64,000 nucleotides of DNA from Amphiura filiformis (taxonomy: Eukaryota > Echinodermata > Ophiuroidea > Amphilepidida > Amphiuridae). Under the pieces are notes generated by a model. The model was not told where the DNA came from. It was given only the letters and a program-made list of their open reading frames with translations, and ran no database searches. The stretch spans positions 3,677,912 to 3,741,911 of the forward strand of contig NC_092629.1 of assembly GCF_039555335.1 (NCBI RefSeq), in the 5' to 3' direction. Made by a program: the position numbers and the translations under genes. Shown here piece after piece: positions 22,321 through 33,417 of the stretch (position 1 is the stretch's first letter; each line of letters starts with the position of its first letter).

Positions 22321-23080
22321 ATATTCTATAGGGCACATTTATGCGACGACGAAAACCCCTGTTTTACGGAGGGACAGAATTGCCAAGTAGGGTCGGTCGG
22401 TAGGACCACGGTACACTGCGATAGATCAACGTGTGCACAGTATGTAATATATGAATGGGTGCGATTGTCCAGAAAGAGTAAGAGAATTTTCTTTCCGATG
22501 ATCACTTTTTCAAAATGTATACCCAATGACCCCCTTTTATAATTTTGTTATACCCAATGATCCGGTTTTTTTCTTTTTTTTATAGTCGATGACCCCCTCC
22601 TTTTTTAAAGCAATATTTTGTACTGATAGGCCCTACTTCCTGAATGTGACAGAATTCACATATAGCATGGGGACTTTGACTGTTGATGGATAGTCTGTAG
22701 TAAATTGTGATTAAATAAATCATGTCAACTAGAAAAACTCATGTTATCACCGACGTTGCGGCCAAAGCCTTTGGCCTTCAGCTGGGTGGATGATTTAGGG
22801 TTATCTGAGGTCAATTGATGAGGAAGCTGCTTGCTGACCCGATCCCAACCATGTGACAGATTCAATCTAACGCCCTTGCTCCTGTTGAGGGCAGAGGATG
22901 TTTAAAGACATTCCCATAACCCAAATGGGCTTTCTGACCTTGGTATGTCTGAAATTGTACACATGTGGCACAGTTGACCATACCTTGCATTGGGATTGTG
23001 TGCAAATATCTGGTATTTTCATCCTTTTATTTACCATTCAAAACATTAAGACTTATGAATAAAATTAATGCAGTGAGACA
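22321..23080. other. Intronic sequence with near-repeated ATACCCAATGA motif
   Basis: Only short frames are present. The phrase ATACCCAATGACCCCC / ATACCCAATGATCCGG / GTCGATGACCCCC recurs at about 22518, 22551 and 22584, a small 33-bp tandem triplet. Nothing else was recognised up to the mariner-like element at 23084. Confidence 0.45.
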
Positions 23081-23083
23081 ATA

Positions 23084-24070
23084 CAGGCTGAGTCAAAAAG
23101 AAGTAAACTCATGTCTGAGGGCTGTAACTCGAGATCTGCAAGAAATCTGCTAAAAATAAAATACGTCTATACGTCTAAATAAAAAAAACCGAATTGTTGC
23201 AATTGCTCACAGCAAACTAAAGATTATACTCATTTGAATACAACCACCCATTTGTGTAGCTGCACACGGCTAATTTTCATCCATTTCAATTTCGACGAAT
23301 CAGCAAAGTGCTAACAGGATTTATTGTTGAAAAGACAACTTTTGCTTTTAATTAATATTCAACAAAGTCCATGACGGTACTATAGTTTGCAGGGATACCA
23401 ATTCAAGTCTTTACGAACGATCCGGCAGAAGCTTGATTTGGGAATGTTGGGTAAAGGATTGAGCTGATCTTTGGTCTTGCTGTAACGCATGTCTAACTCT
23501 AGCAATGTTCACTTGTGATCTAGCAGTTCGTGGTCTGCCTGAAGCTTCCGGCTGTCTGTTCCTTAGTGTCCCATGCACATGGAGCTTGTTCAAATTCTTA
23601 TATACTGCTCCCTTACATGAAACCCGGTTAGCTGTAGGAAATTGGAGACGAAAAAGACGCTGAACTTCATTGGGACTCTTTAGTTTCATGATACTGCGTC
23701 GACAGAAACGTGCGCTCCCGTGCTGTAAATTGTGGTGCCATGTTGTCATTTGGCCGGTTTTATTATAATGTAGGGCAATGTAGTCACATTGTAGTCACAT
23801 TGAAAAGAGCCTTTTAACATGTAGGAATTATTGATCGAAACCACACCTGCCACAGAACTTTATTTGCATTTTAATATCGTGCCTTACCAATCAATATAGG
23901 TAGGCCCCTACTTGGGAAGTGAAACCGTGTGTAGCTACAAAAATGGGTGGTTGTATTCAAAGACTTGTAGAATTTGCTCTTTCCAGTGGTGTTTTCATTT
24001 TAGCAGATTCATTACAGATCTCGAGTTATAGCCCCTCAAACATGAGTTTACTTCTTTTTGACTCAGCCTG
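23084..24070 (-). mobile_element. 987-bp mariner-like DNA transposon, internally deleted
   Basis: The ends read CAGGCTGAGTCAAAAAGAAG in both orientations, with about 80 bp of near-identical inverted repeat and weaker similarity further in (AATACAACCACCCATTT). TA lies outside each end (23082-23083 and 24071-24072), the Tc1/mariner target. A 112-codon minus-strand remnant of the transposase DNA-binding region is inside, but the DDE catalytic domain is absent, so the copy is non-autonomous. Confidence 0.85.
23411..23749 (-). pseudogene. Transposase N-terminal helix-turn-helix remnant (DUF4817-like)
   Basis: This is a 112-aa frame inside the mariner-like element. SPNEVQRLFRLQFPTANRV followed by LHVHGTLRNRQPEASGRPRT and VNIARVRHALQQ resembles the HTH DNA-binding part (DUF4817 type) of Tc/mariner-related transposases, with the GRPRT AT-hook-like linker. 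In such proteins this part binds the inverted terminal repeats. The catalytic aspartates that should follow are missing because the element is internally deleted. The frame opens with an MTTWHHNLQHGSARF leader, which may be derived from a different frame. Confidence 0.65.
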
Positions 24071-24242
24071 TATGAATGTTACCTATAAGAAAATCAAATT
24101 TAATTTGATAAGTCTCGACTATTAACTTATTGGCTGCAATTTTCAAATCACCATTTTGTGTGTGTGGTAAATTTAGATTTTGCCTTTGAAATTAGGCTAT
24201 ATTGATCAAATTTCCCAATCATAGTGTATTGTAGGAATGCCT

Positions 24243-25050
24243 TTAAGCCTCCTCTGTGTTGATGGAAAGTTGTATGGCTTTTACCCGCACTGTTTCTTTG
24301 ATTCCCCGTTCAAACCAACGGGGTTCACGGTCCAAGATGACAACGTCGCCAATGTCAAAACTGTGAACACCCTCAAGATGTTTGTAGACAGCCGAATCGT
24401 TGCCACTTGATCTGGCGCGTCTATGTTGAGACATGCGACTCTGCAGGGGTTGGCTGATTTCGCCAATGTAAGATCCTTGGCGCTCCTGATTTTCAGCGCA
24501 CTTGACACCGTAAACTACACCACTTATGCGGCCCTTAGGCTGCTTGTCCTTTTGGGTGCACTAGCAACTGTCGCAGGGTATTGGTTGGTTTAAAGTGTGT
24601 GGTGATGCCGTGATCGCGGTAAATCCTCTTTAATTTCTCTAAGACATCCCCATGATAGAGAATGGTGATATAAGTCTTGGTACCGGAACCATAAGAAGTG
24701 GTGTCCTTGTTAACTGGTTTAGCGTCTTTGTCACCACGATTAAGGGCTTTGTCAAATTCCCATTCAACACGTTTTCAAGGCGTGGCGTAGGTCTTGGTGC
24801 TCAGAGATCGTTTCAGAGTCTATTTTGTGATGATGGCATCAGCCCTGTGGTAAAGTGTGTTGACCACACCAAGTTTCTGGACCAATGATTAGAGCTGAAC
24901 TGCCAATATTGATGAGTACTGACGTGTTGGTTTTCGAAATACTGATACTGAGAGAGTGTGATGTTGTTTGATAGTAATCAAGCAATCCACAAATGGAAGT
25001 TTTGTCCGTCAGACCTTCTTGGGTGAATCTAATGTTGTCGCCAACTTTGT
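24243..25050 (-). mobile_element. Penelope-like retroelement fragment with GIY-YIG endonuclease
   Basis: Minus-strand pieces cover the end of a Penelope-like element. FTQEGLTDKTS lies near 25010. The reverse-transcriptase end (HGITTHFKPTNTLRQLLVHP) lies near 24565-24625. Next comes a GIY-YIG-type nuclease segment: GVVYGVKCA (about 24500), GSYIGEISQP (24440-24475), and the frame 24434-24243 with MSQHRRAR, HSFD and DREPRWFERGIKE. The last motif is typical of this nuclease in Penelope elements. The frames change between segments and the RT catalytic region is missing. It is an inactive 5'-truncated copy in intron sequence. Confidence 0.8.
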
Positions 25051-26225
25051 TAATGTGCGCAAAAATTTAAATATCAATTTGTAAGCGCACTTTAGCAAAG
25101 TCATAGTTCATTGAATTTACAACCGTATGACAAAACATGCGAAAATAGTAACTTTTTGCACAAGATTTGCAATTTAAGAGAATTGGCCATTGCTCATTAA
25201 AATGAGGTTAGTATATGGACAACATAGGTGTGCTCTTTCATTTAATGACATAAAATCTGAAAAATATTGCAAGGAACACTTGAGGTTTTGACTTTTTAAG
25301 GCCAGAGAAATGGAAGACACATTCGTCCACGCCCGAATTTGAGATTTCTTGATATTTATCAACACTAAGATGTATTCTTTCACTTGAAACTGATAAAATA
25401 CAACTTGCTAATATTTACTCGTATTTTTGTTTAATTTATTTCACTCTTTTCAACTCTAAAAAGTCACATGGATCCAGACAGCTTAGTAAATTGGCGGGAA
25501 GTAATGAGTCAGAAATGCACGAATGCGAAATATTGTGATTACGCACGCGATTCGAGTCGCGTGACGCGGCGCAACTCTGCGCGTATGAAAAGGTAACTGA
25601 TTTTTTTTACTCCGAACGGATTTTTTTATAAGTTGTCACAAAAAATTGGGGTAAAAAAGTGAATTTTTGTGATTTTTTTCAAAAACTTGAGATTTTTTAA
25701 CAAATCTGACGTCACCATGGGATTCCTTGACTCATTTCCTTTCCAATAATTGACATACAATTCAGAAATAATGATGCTCGAGAAGTTCCATGTTCTCTCC
25801 CATTACACTGGCCTTTGGGTCAAAAATTGTGCTGGGATAGGTCTTTTTCAACAGATTTACCTCGCCTTGCTATAAACATTAAATTGCGTTATCTGTTGAC
25901 CCAATGAAAAAAAGTGTTTTAGGGGGAAGTGTTAGCTTTCATTCGATATAAAAAAAATTCTGATTGGATGAAGGGAACACTTTGACTCGACGACATATGA
26001 AAAGGTTTGACTCCAAAAACGATTATCTTATAAATGCATCTACGCACAGTTTCCACCTCGATACACCCGAGCACGCAGAAACCAGCTAAGTGTACAAAAT
26101 TGACTCTATTTTCCTTTTGTGACATTGATAATATCCAGCATAACAAAACAATAACATAACAGCGCAACACCAAAATAAAATGAACATTGCGCTTTACAAC
26201 ATATACAAAAAATAACAACAGCAAA
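25051..26225. other. Intronic sequence without recognised feature
   Basis: Short frames only. The phrase TTTTTTT-rich with CGCGATTCGAGTCGCGTGACGCGGCG near 25550-25575 is a local CpG-dense spot in otherwise AT-rich sequence. No inverted termini were noticed. Confidence 0.4.
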
Positions 26226-26230
26226 AGACA

Positions 26231-26490
26231 TTAGAAAATATATGTTTTAAGACCCTTTCTGTAAGTTTCAATTGTGAGAGAAGTCCGTAAGGTAACCGGT
26301 AACTGGTTCCAGATAGTAGAACCAGACACACTAAATGAACCATCAGCAATTTTTCTATTACTCCTGGGGATGACAAGGCGAGTAATATCCAGCTCAGAGC
26401 GAAGGCCTCTCCTAGGTGGAATGTAGGTAGCGATGTAGTCAGTGAGATAGATCGGAGACAGTCCATTTAGTACTTTGAAAACGTGAAGAA
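26231..26490 (-). mobile_element. LINE C-terminal fragment
   Basis: An ATG-less minus frame reads HVFKVLNGLSPIYLTDYI, then RLVIPRSNRKIADGSFSVSG, STIWNQLPVTLR and ends GLKTYIF-stop at 26231. This is the conserved extreme C-terminus of CR1/L2/jockey-type reverse transcriptases. Only about 85 codons remain. The overlapping 90-aa frame in another phase is an artefact. Confidence 0.75.
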
Positions 26491-26879
26491 GAATTTAAAC
26501 CAGTAAAGGCATTTCTTTTATTGACATAATACGTCAAAATCGAACGCTGAATTAAACACAAAATGGTAACGAGACTCTCGGTATTAATTCAGCACTGTTG
26601 TTTTAAAGATATGTAATAGATTGACAGATTGTGAAACAGAACAAACAAATTCCAGATCAATTTAATGATACAAGAAGAAACTAAATATAAACAGAACAAC
26701 AAAAACGAAACATTTAACTCCAATACTACAAATATGAGCCAAACGAAATAAGAACCAGAGCAAACCCAAGAATAAAACAATCGGAGAATGCGTCGATACG
26801 GAAAGCGAACCAGACAGATTATATTTCACGTTCACTTAGCTATTTCAGCACTTGTTTTATTAATAATTGTTAAAAATGA

Positions 26880-29868
26880 TAATATGTGATTGGACACTAC
26901 GAATAAGCCGTAAAGTCGGCAAATTGTACCCTGAGTTACAGTGTAAAATGTGCGTGACGGTCGTATTCATAGGTACCTCTATTTGGTGCGACAAGTATCT
27001 CATCAAACACTGTTTAAATCAATCAATAATACTATTGCTGAAAAGGATAATAAGCTTCTACCTATTTCTATAGAATCCTTAAATAGTTCTTGTCTTTGTT
27101 TGCTTTGGCTAAATCCTGTTCAAGTGGGGATAACAAAGCATTGTATTTTGTCTAGGTATGTATAACCAACAATTAACAATGAGAGGTCATTTTATTTATT
27201 TATTTATTTATTTATTTATTAAGGTATAAAGCAATCCAGAAAGCAGGTCACAGACCTGATACGCCTGGGTAACAATTAAAAACATGTATAAAAACAGCAT
27301 ACAAAGCAACAACAAAATGCATACAATAGCATAACATTCAAAGGCAAAAATCACAGATTATTAAGACGCTGAACAACTTGAGGAATGGTAGATTGCATGT
27401 ACATGGTTCGCTTACAGCGAGGAGGATCAATCTGCTGGGCATACCTAAGATTCCTACTGTGCCGATCACCTTTGGATTTAGGCAGCACTTGAGAATGTTT
27501 AGCAGACGCTTGCAAACCTTGGCCAAATCGCACCAACAGCTGATCTCTCCTCTCACATAAAGAAAACCAAACCTAGTTTCTCCAAAGCAGCCCGATAAGA
27601 TGTGTAGCTCTGGCCCAGGATGATACGACACGCCCGCTTCTGGACGAGCTCCATCTGCTCAGACTGTGCTCTGGAGATACTAGTATGCCATAAAGGGCTG
27701 GCATATTCCATGATAGGCCGAATGTACATTTGATAAACTGAAGATAAATCATCCCACGAAGCATTGAAGCGTCTCAAAACATATAGCATATACATTCGTC
27801 TAGAGGCGCGAGATATCATTGAATTGACTTGAGTAGTCCAACTAAAATCACTTTCTAAGGTGATACCAAGAAGTTTCATATTCTGAGTGACATCTAAAAC
27901 AGATCCATTGAGAGTCAAAGGATTGAAGGAATGCTCCTTTTCAAAAAACTGATGTGCATAATATGACATTTGGAAGGTTTTGGTAGCATGTCATTTTTGT
28001 TGCACCACTCACCTAAACCATCAAGATCTTTTTGCAGTTGTGAACAACCACCTGTCTTAGCATTTACAACTTCACCAAACGTCAGGTCATCAACATATTT
28101 CCATTTCAGGGGGGCTTCGGACGCAGCATCATTGACCATGGCGGAAAAAATAATCGGACCAAATTTAGTGCCCTGAGGCACTCCCCCCGAAATAGATTGA
28201 CATGCTGATGACCTGCCTTTGATTCTAACAGATTGGGTGCGATTACACAAAAAGCTACTAATGACAGGAATAATACTTGGGCGAATACCTATATCAATTA
28301 ACTTCTGAACAGCAATATTGTGATTAATCCTGTCAAAGGCTTTGGTAAAGTCAACAGCACATAAGGTTGCATAATGGCCAGCCTCATCAATACCTTTAAG
28401 GACCGTGTCTACAACATCCACTAGGTAGTGAGTAGTAGAGCTGTCCTTCACATTACCGTACTGCTGTTTATCAATGTGAGGGTAAAAGTCGACCATAGTC
28501 CACTCAGCCAGAAAGCTCTCAAAGATCTTACCGTTGAGGCGGGTAAGGCTGATAGGCCTTAGTTGATCAAGGCTTTTAGCATTAGGTGTTTTAGGTATCG
28601 GAGTTATTGATGAGGTTTTCCATACTGCTGGGAACACACCTTGGTTTAAACAACAATTAAATATGTGAGTTAATGGCTCAGTTAGTTCAAATGCAAACTC
28701 CTTTGTGACTCGCGGTGGAATGTCAGCCGGATGCGTGGACTTGTTAGACTTAATGTTACGTAATTTTTTTTAAACTTCACCAGGTAATATCCGCGGCGGA
28801 GGTAGAGTAGGGCAATAAGCGGACAGGTTCCTAAGATCAATCGGGGGTAACTGGTTACAAATATCAGCAACATGATTGTAGATTGCTTCAGCGATAATAG
28901 GAGGATCCTTTGAGATTCCATCGATCTCTATGGTCTTTGCAGTGGATTTTCCTCCAGCTATGTTTTTAACATATTTGTGCCATTTACCCGGTTGGTTACA
29001 ACGCAACCCATCGATGTTCTTATTGTAAAAGCTGTTTTTTGCGTTGACTATCTCGCGTTCCACTTTATTACGTAACTGTTTATAGGTGTCCATATTCGCA
29101 CACATATAGGCTTTCTGACGCTGGTCTATAAACCGCGTTATGGATTCAGTCAGCCAGGGTTTGTCATCCTCCCTGTGTTTGACACATTTCTCAGGAAAAT
29201 GAGTATGGAATTTTTCCAACAAGAGTTCTTCCAAAACAGATGCCCAAAGCTGAGAATTGAAGAGTCAGTTAAAGGACGCACATACGAACGATCAGCTTTA
29301 GGTTTGCGAACTTGTTTGTTTGGGTGTAAGGCAACACAACAATGATCGCTCTTACCAATGGCAGGAAGTTTATCTGGGTCTTGATAAAACGAATGGATAT
29401 CAGTGACAATTTTATCAAGGGTGGCATCTTTCCTCGTTGGAAAGGTAACAAGCTGGCTCATGTTGGCATGACATTCCACAAGAGATGTATTAAATTCATT
29501 AAAATCACCCAAAATAATGATGGAAGCATTCTTTTCAGATCTCAAACTATCAATTGTGTTTACCAAATGCTCTTGACGCTTTCAGAACCTCGTTGACTTG
29601 GGGATGATTTGAAATGACCGCCAAATATGACCGTTTCATATTTATTACCAGAAATGTGGAAAATGAGACACATGTAGAACCGAACAAAGGTACAATTTTG
29701 TTGAAGGAACAGAGTTCAACAAAACATAACCCCGCTTCTGGATATCGTTTGAAGTCAAATGATATACCATTTTAAAGCTTATGATATATATTTTCTAAAC
29801 ACGAAATAAAACAAAATTGACCGAGGGCCGACTTTACGGCTGATTCGTGGTGTCCAGTCACATATAGT
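26880..29868. mobile_element. Inverted-repeat element split by a LINE
   Basis: ATATGTGATTGGACACTACG followed by AATAAGCCGTAAAGTCGGC (26882-26920) is matched by an inverted copy at 29828-29868 (GCCGACTTTACGGCTGATTC...CCAGTCACATA). The two arms flank the LINE at 27174-29610. The simplest reading is a small DNA element into which the LINE inserted, though two separate copies in opposite orientation are also possible. Confidence 0.5.
27174..29610 (-). mobile_element. LINE with endonuclease remnant and reverse transcriptase, frameshifted
   Basis: Minus strand. The distal piece of an APE-type endonuclease is at 29566-29150 (IIILGDFNEF, GKSDHCCV). A linker frame (29234-28770, FIDQRQKAYMCANMDTYK) follows, then a reverse transcriptase frame at 28637-27915. 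This carries PISLTRLNGKIFE, AVDFTKAFDRINHN, GGVPQGTKFGPIIFS and KYVDDL as the catalytic block. The thumb/C-terminal frame is 27969-27553 (MKLLGITLESDFSWT...MYIRPIMEYASPLWH). The tail is a TAAATAAA repeat near 27190-27220. The 5' end is lost and frames change at 29200, about 28750 and 27950. The YVDD and GTKFGP forms mark it as a different LINE lineage from the YADD elements at 7.8 and 34 kb. Confidence 0.88.
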
Positions 29869-29874
29869 AGTTAT

Positions 29875-30370
29875 TAAGGGATATATAATGGGCGGGAACC
29901 TGGTTTGGATTCCAGAGGGAGTGTGCCTGTAAGAGACACAGCCATCAGAAAAGGACCAGCTCAGATCGCGCGCCAAATAAGTTTACAGTTCAGAAATTGC
30001 ATTTTTTCTCAGCCTTGAAAAAAATAGGCAGAGCTGGGAATCGAACCCGGAAACTCCCTGTTGTAAAACTCAGTGCATTACCACTGAGCCAACTAACTAT
30101 TAGCTGTGAGAAGTTTGATAGTAATCCTTGATATTGCTGAATAGAATCAATCAATACTGATTGGCCTATTTATCTAATTTACGATGCCGTTCAAATTAAT
30201 AGACGTTCCATAGGGACCTATAAACTAGGAATATATGTGAAATGGCTATCAATCGATCAATCAATCAAGTTTTCAAGTTAATATCAACAATCAATAATAA
30301 ACCGATGAATCATGGAATATTACTAATTACTTACTAATCTACCAAAAAAAAAATAAGTCAGTAAAACACA
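29875..30370 (-). repeat. Dispersed repeat containing a tRNA-like module (copy 1)
   Basis: In minus sense it begins TTTGGTAGATTAGTAAGTAA, passes through a tRNA-like part (30097-30027) and ends GAACCTGGTTTGGATTCCAG...TTAAGGGAT-side flank at 29875. The same unit occurs inverted at 51530-51850, but there the middle (equivalent to about 29940-30085) is missing. It is non-coding and probably a SINE-like composite. Confidence 0.7.
30027..30097 (-). tRNA. tRNA-like sequence in dispersed repeat (not a functional tRNA)
   Basis: In minus sense it shows TTGGCTCAGTGGTAATGC (A box) and GGGTTCGATTCCC (B box) 71 nt apart end to end. The acceptor ends are not complementary and the anticodon stem is weak, so this is best read as the pol III promoter module of a SINE-like repeat. 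Confidence 0.5.
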
Positions 30371-31005
30371 AAAAACAATGCCCTTATTATGAGATTTGAT
30401 ACGGCGCTGAAGACTACAACAGTTCCATAATTAATCTGAAACCCTGTTTCCAGACGAAAATGTGTATGTTGTTACAAGGAATTCAAAGTATATAATTTTA
30501 TCATCAAGTGACCCACATAGAGGAATACGACATCAATCGTGAGCCAGTCTGCATTCTGTTGCCTGCAAAAGCCGACGATCAGGTAAAAATTCTGAAAGGA
30601 GCGTGAAAAGATATTCGCCTTTTGGAAAAACGGCCCAAAATTTAAAACAAACACGAATCTTCCAAAATAAATACATATTCGCACTTGACGGCCCAGTCAA
30701 TATCTGCCGCTGTGATTTGGGGTAACTTGTTGCTTCCCCTCTCCAGATACCTGTACTTCAAGTTCGCCCATACCCCACGCCTTAAGTATTTGAAAACATA
30801 AAGCATCAGAAAAGACTTTTTTTTCAATAATCATATATACAAATTATATATATTACGCGGTACAAGCTTGATGTGATCAAACATGGTCTGGAAGCTTTAG
30901 TAAACAGTACATAACTTATAATGTTTTAAATCAAATATGCAATTTAATATTTTTAGTGTGTATCATAAGTACTGTTATAGCATTATTTATATAAAAAAAT
31001 AGTAC
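30371..31005. other. Intronic sequence without recognised feature
   Basis: The two short minus frames (30472-30684 and 30642-30827) overlap each other and show no domain. AT-rich intron sequence leads up to the donor site of the exon at 31006-31186. Confidence 0.45.
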
Positions 31006-31186
31006 CTGTGTCTTCACCGTCATGACCAATATATACAGGAATGTCCACTGGATGGTAGTTATAAATTTGCGAGACATGCACGATACCTGCTATGGGCAAG
31101 CTATCAGGTTTGTTAACACCTATTCTTAACTTGAAATCGCAGGACGAATTACGACCGTCCAATTGCATGTCAATTGTGGATATTTC
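31006..31186 (-). CDS. Internal exon of UBL-ZU5-UPA-Death gene: UPA, second part
   Basis: Sixty codons plus one base lie between TATTTTCCATTTTGCAG|GAAATA (acceptor, exon start 31186) and GACACAG|GTACTA (donor, exon end 31006). The reading begins EISTIDMQLDGRNSSCDFKL, followed by RIGVNKPDSLPIAG and HPVDIPVYIGHDGEDT, with beta-strand-like alternation expected for the C-terminal half of a UPA domain. In UNC5, PIDD and ankyrins this domain packs against ZU5 and the Death domain. Entry phase 0 matches the exit phase of the 46156-46382 exon. Exit phase 1 matches the Death exon, where G plus GT makes Gly. Its assignment to UPA rests on position between UPA-a and Death, because the sequence alone is too diverged to be certain. 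Confidence 0.72.
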
Positions 31187-31639
31187 CTGCAAAATGGAAA
31201 ATATATAAGAAAGATTCATTTGCAATGTTACCATATTTTGGTCCAAAACATGGTGTTTTGGGGCTAAAAGGAAACATAATTACATTAGGCAATTTTAGGG
31301 GCCCTGGTCCCGGGCCCATCTGGCCGAATCCAGCCCTGCGTTTGAACTGCAGCCCAATGGTAAATGACTAAATCGGCCAATTTTGTGTCGCACACAGCCT
31401 TCTTGACCACCTTTTTTGACTTTTTGGGGGGTTGGCCATTTTATTGTTTTATTTTTACTAGTCAAGTTACTGCTCCTATAGGTACTTTTTGTGCAATCAG
31501 CTTTTCAATAGCTCTCTATTTCTTTGCCTTCGAGAAGTCAAAAACGATCCTGGGATCAGACATCGTATGGAACTATACATATCGTATGGATTCCCTCTTC
31601 TCTCTCCCTCTTCCCACCCCCCTCTCTTTTTCCTCTCTC

Positions 31640-31760
31640 TCTGCCTCCTTTCTCTTTTTTCCCTGCAGTGCACTAGGGGGGGGGGCCGGGGGCCCAAATA
31701 GAAAATAGACTATTTTTGCCCCCCCACCCCCCCCCACCCCACTCCCTACAGCTACACCAC
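31640..31760. repeat. C-rich and G-rich homopolymer runs
   Basis: CCCTCTCT-type pyrimidine tract (31585-31660), a G11 run (31674-31684) and CCCCCCCACCCCCCCCCACC (31718-31737). Low complexity. It makes the overlapping short frames meaningless. Confidence 0.8.
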
Positions 31761-31885
31761 TGTTTCAGCGCCTTTCTATTGCTCTGCCTTCGAGATGTCA
31801 AAAACGATCCTGGGATACGAGCTAGGGCCTACACGTATATTGAAGCTTATTGATAATATAAATCGAATGGTACTGCATATCTATT

Positions 31886-31927
31886 CCCTCTCTCTCTCTC
31901 TCTCTCCCTCTCTCCCTCTCTCTCTCT

Positions 31928-32006
<79 letters not shown>

Positions 32007-32008
32007 TT
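31886..32008. repeat. (CT)n microsatellite
   Basis: About 120 bp of CTCTCT with occasional CCCT interruptions. The apparent Leu/Ser frame is an artefact. Confidence 0.95.
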
Positions 32009-33217
32009 TGAGCTATGATTGCTGAATAAGGTTTATAAACTACCTCCGACTGCAGTCAGAGTAACATTAGTCCCCATTGTTTCAGTTCTTTAACCCAATA
32101 TGTTTGTATAATGTATAAATGACATATGAATGCATTGCATGTGGTGTTACTATGTGAGGTCACATCTAGGATATCAAAACATTATATTTTTGTGAGTGAG
32201 ATTGTTTCACTGGCAATATGCTTCATCAATGCTTAATGTGCAATATTTTGATACAATTATATCAAACAGTCTAAGTGGAATAACTTGCATGATGGGAGCA
32301 AAGGGATTTTTTAAATTAATTTAGTATCCGATTATAGTAGGCATACTTTAATAGTAGTAGATTAATGGTTCCTTGTATATTAAGTCTGTGATAAGACCAA
32401 CAATGCAAGTTCATGGATGTTTAAGAAGTTGACCTCAGACATGTCAGCTAGCCAAGTTCATGAATTAGTAGCCATGGTAAGTATTACTGATAATTTAGTG
32501 ACTTCTTTCAAACTTCCAGACATTCACCTGTCAGCTTTCATATTGCAACATCATCCCTAGGTCAAAAAATAACTTCAACATTGGCTACTGAACAGCTTTA
32601 TGAATAATTGTCATGGGGAATGAGGTTACTATTCCATCCATTCCCTAGTAAAGTCAAACACTACTGAATACAGTTTTATGAATTTTGTCATGGGGAGTGA
32701 GGTTACTTTTTTAGTAGCCTGCAGATCTATTAGATACTATCCTGTAAAATCATTTAATGAGGACGAATCAAATGCATTTGCCTACTTCGTTTCAAAGTAG
32801 CCAATTTCGGTTCAAAGGGCAAGGTCTTGACTGAATGTAATATCACCCAGGCTAGAGCCTGGGCGAAAAAAAATTAATCGTTTATAAATTGCTTTAAAAT
32901 GAAGGATAAGTTATTCAAATTGTCATTTGATATTTTTGAAATGAACAATTTGGCAAAAAACAAAGCAAACAAGTTGAAGCCCTATTCAAATACATGTAGC
33001 TAATTTATATACTGTCAGTAAATTACAGATTCGTGTAAATGCCTTACTTTGTCTTAAATACACGGCTTTCGGCTAAACCACCAGCAGGCTATGTTACCAC
33101 ATCTATGACAATGACAATGGTACCAAAATCTGAATTTTGATTATTTTTACGATCGTCCGGATGAGCAAATCACTGAAAATGCCTTTCTTTAAATAATTTT
33201 CTGTTCCAAACGTCAAG
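32009..33217. other. Intronic sequence with one short tandem duplication
   Basis: No gene or element ends were recognised. A roughly 90-bp segment is duplicated: TTGTCATGGGGAATGAGGTTACT near 32609 recurs as TTGTCATGGGGAGTGAGGTTACT near 32688, with similar CTACTGAA-containing flanks. Confidence 0.5.
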
Positions 33218-33417
33218 CTTAGTATACAGGGTGTCCCAGAAAAAATTGCCTAATGAATAAAATTGAACGTAAGGCGAGAAATAGACATCAGAATAAAAAA
33301 ATTAAAAAAATGTAGCGCATAGCCTATTTTTATTGTGCATCACATTCGAAAATTATTTATTTATTTGATTCAGTTGACTCGTTGCGAAAAATATTAACGA
33401 TTACATAATGCGCGCTG

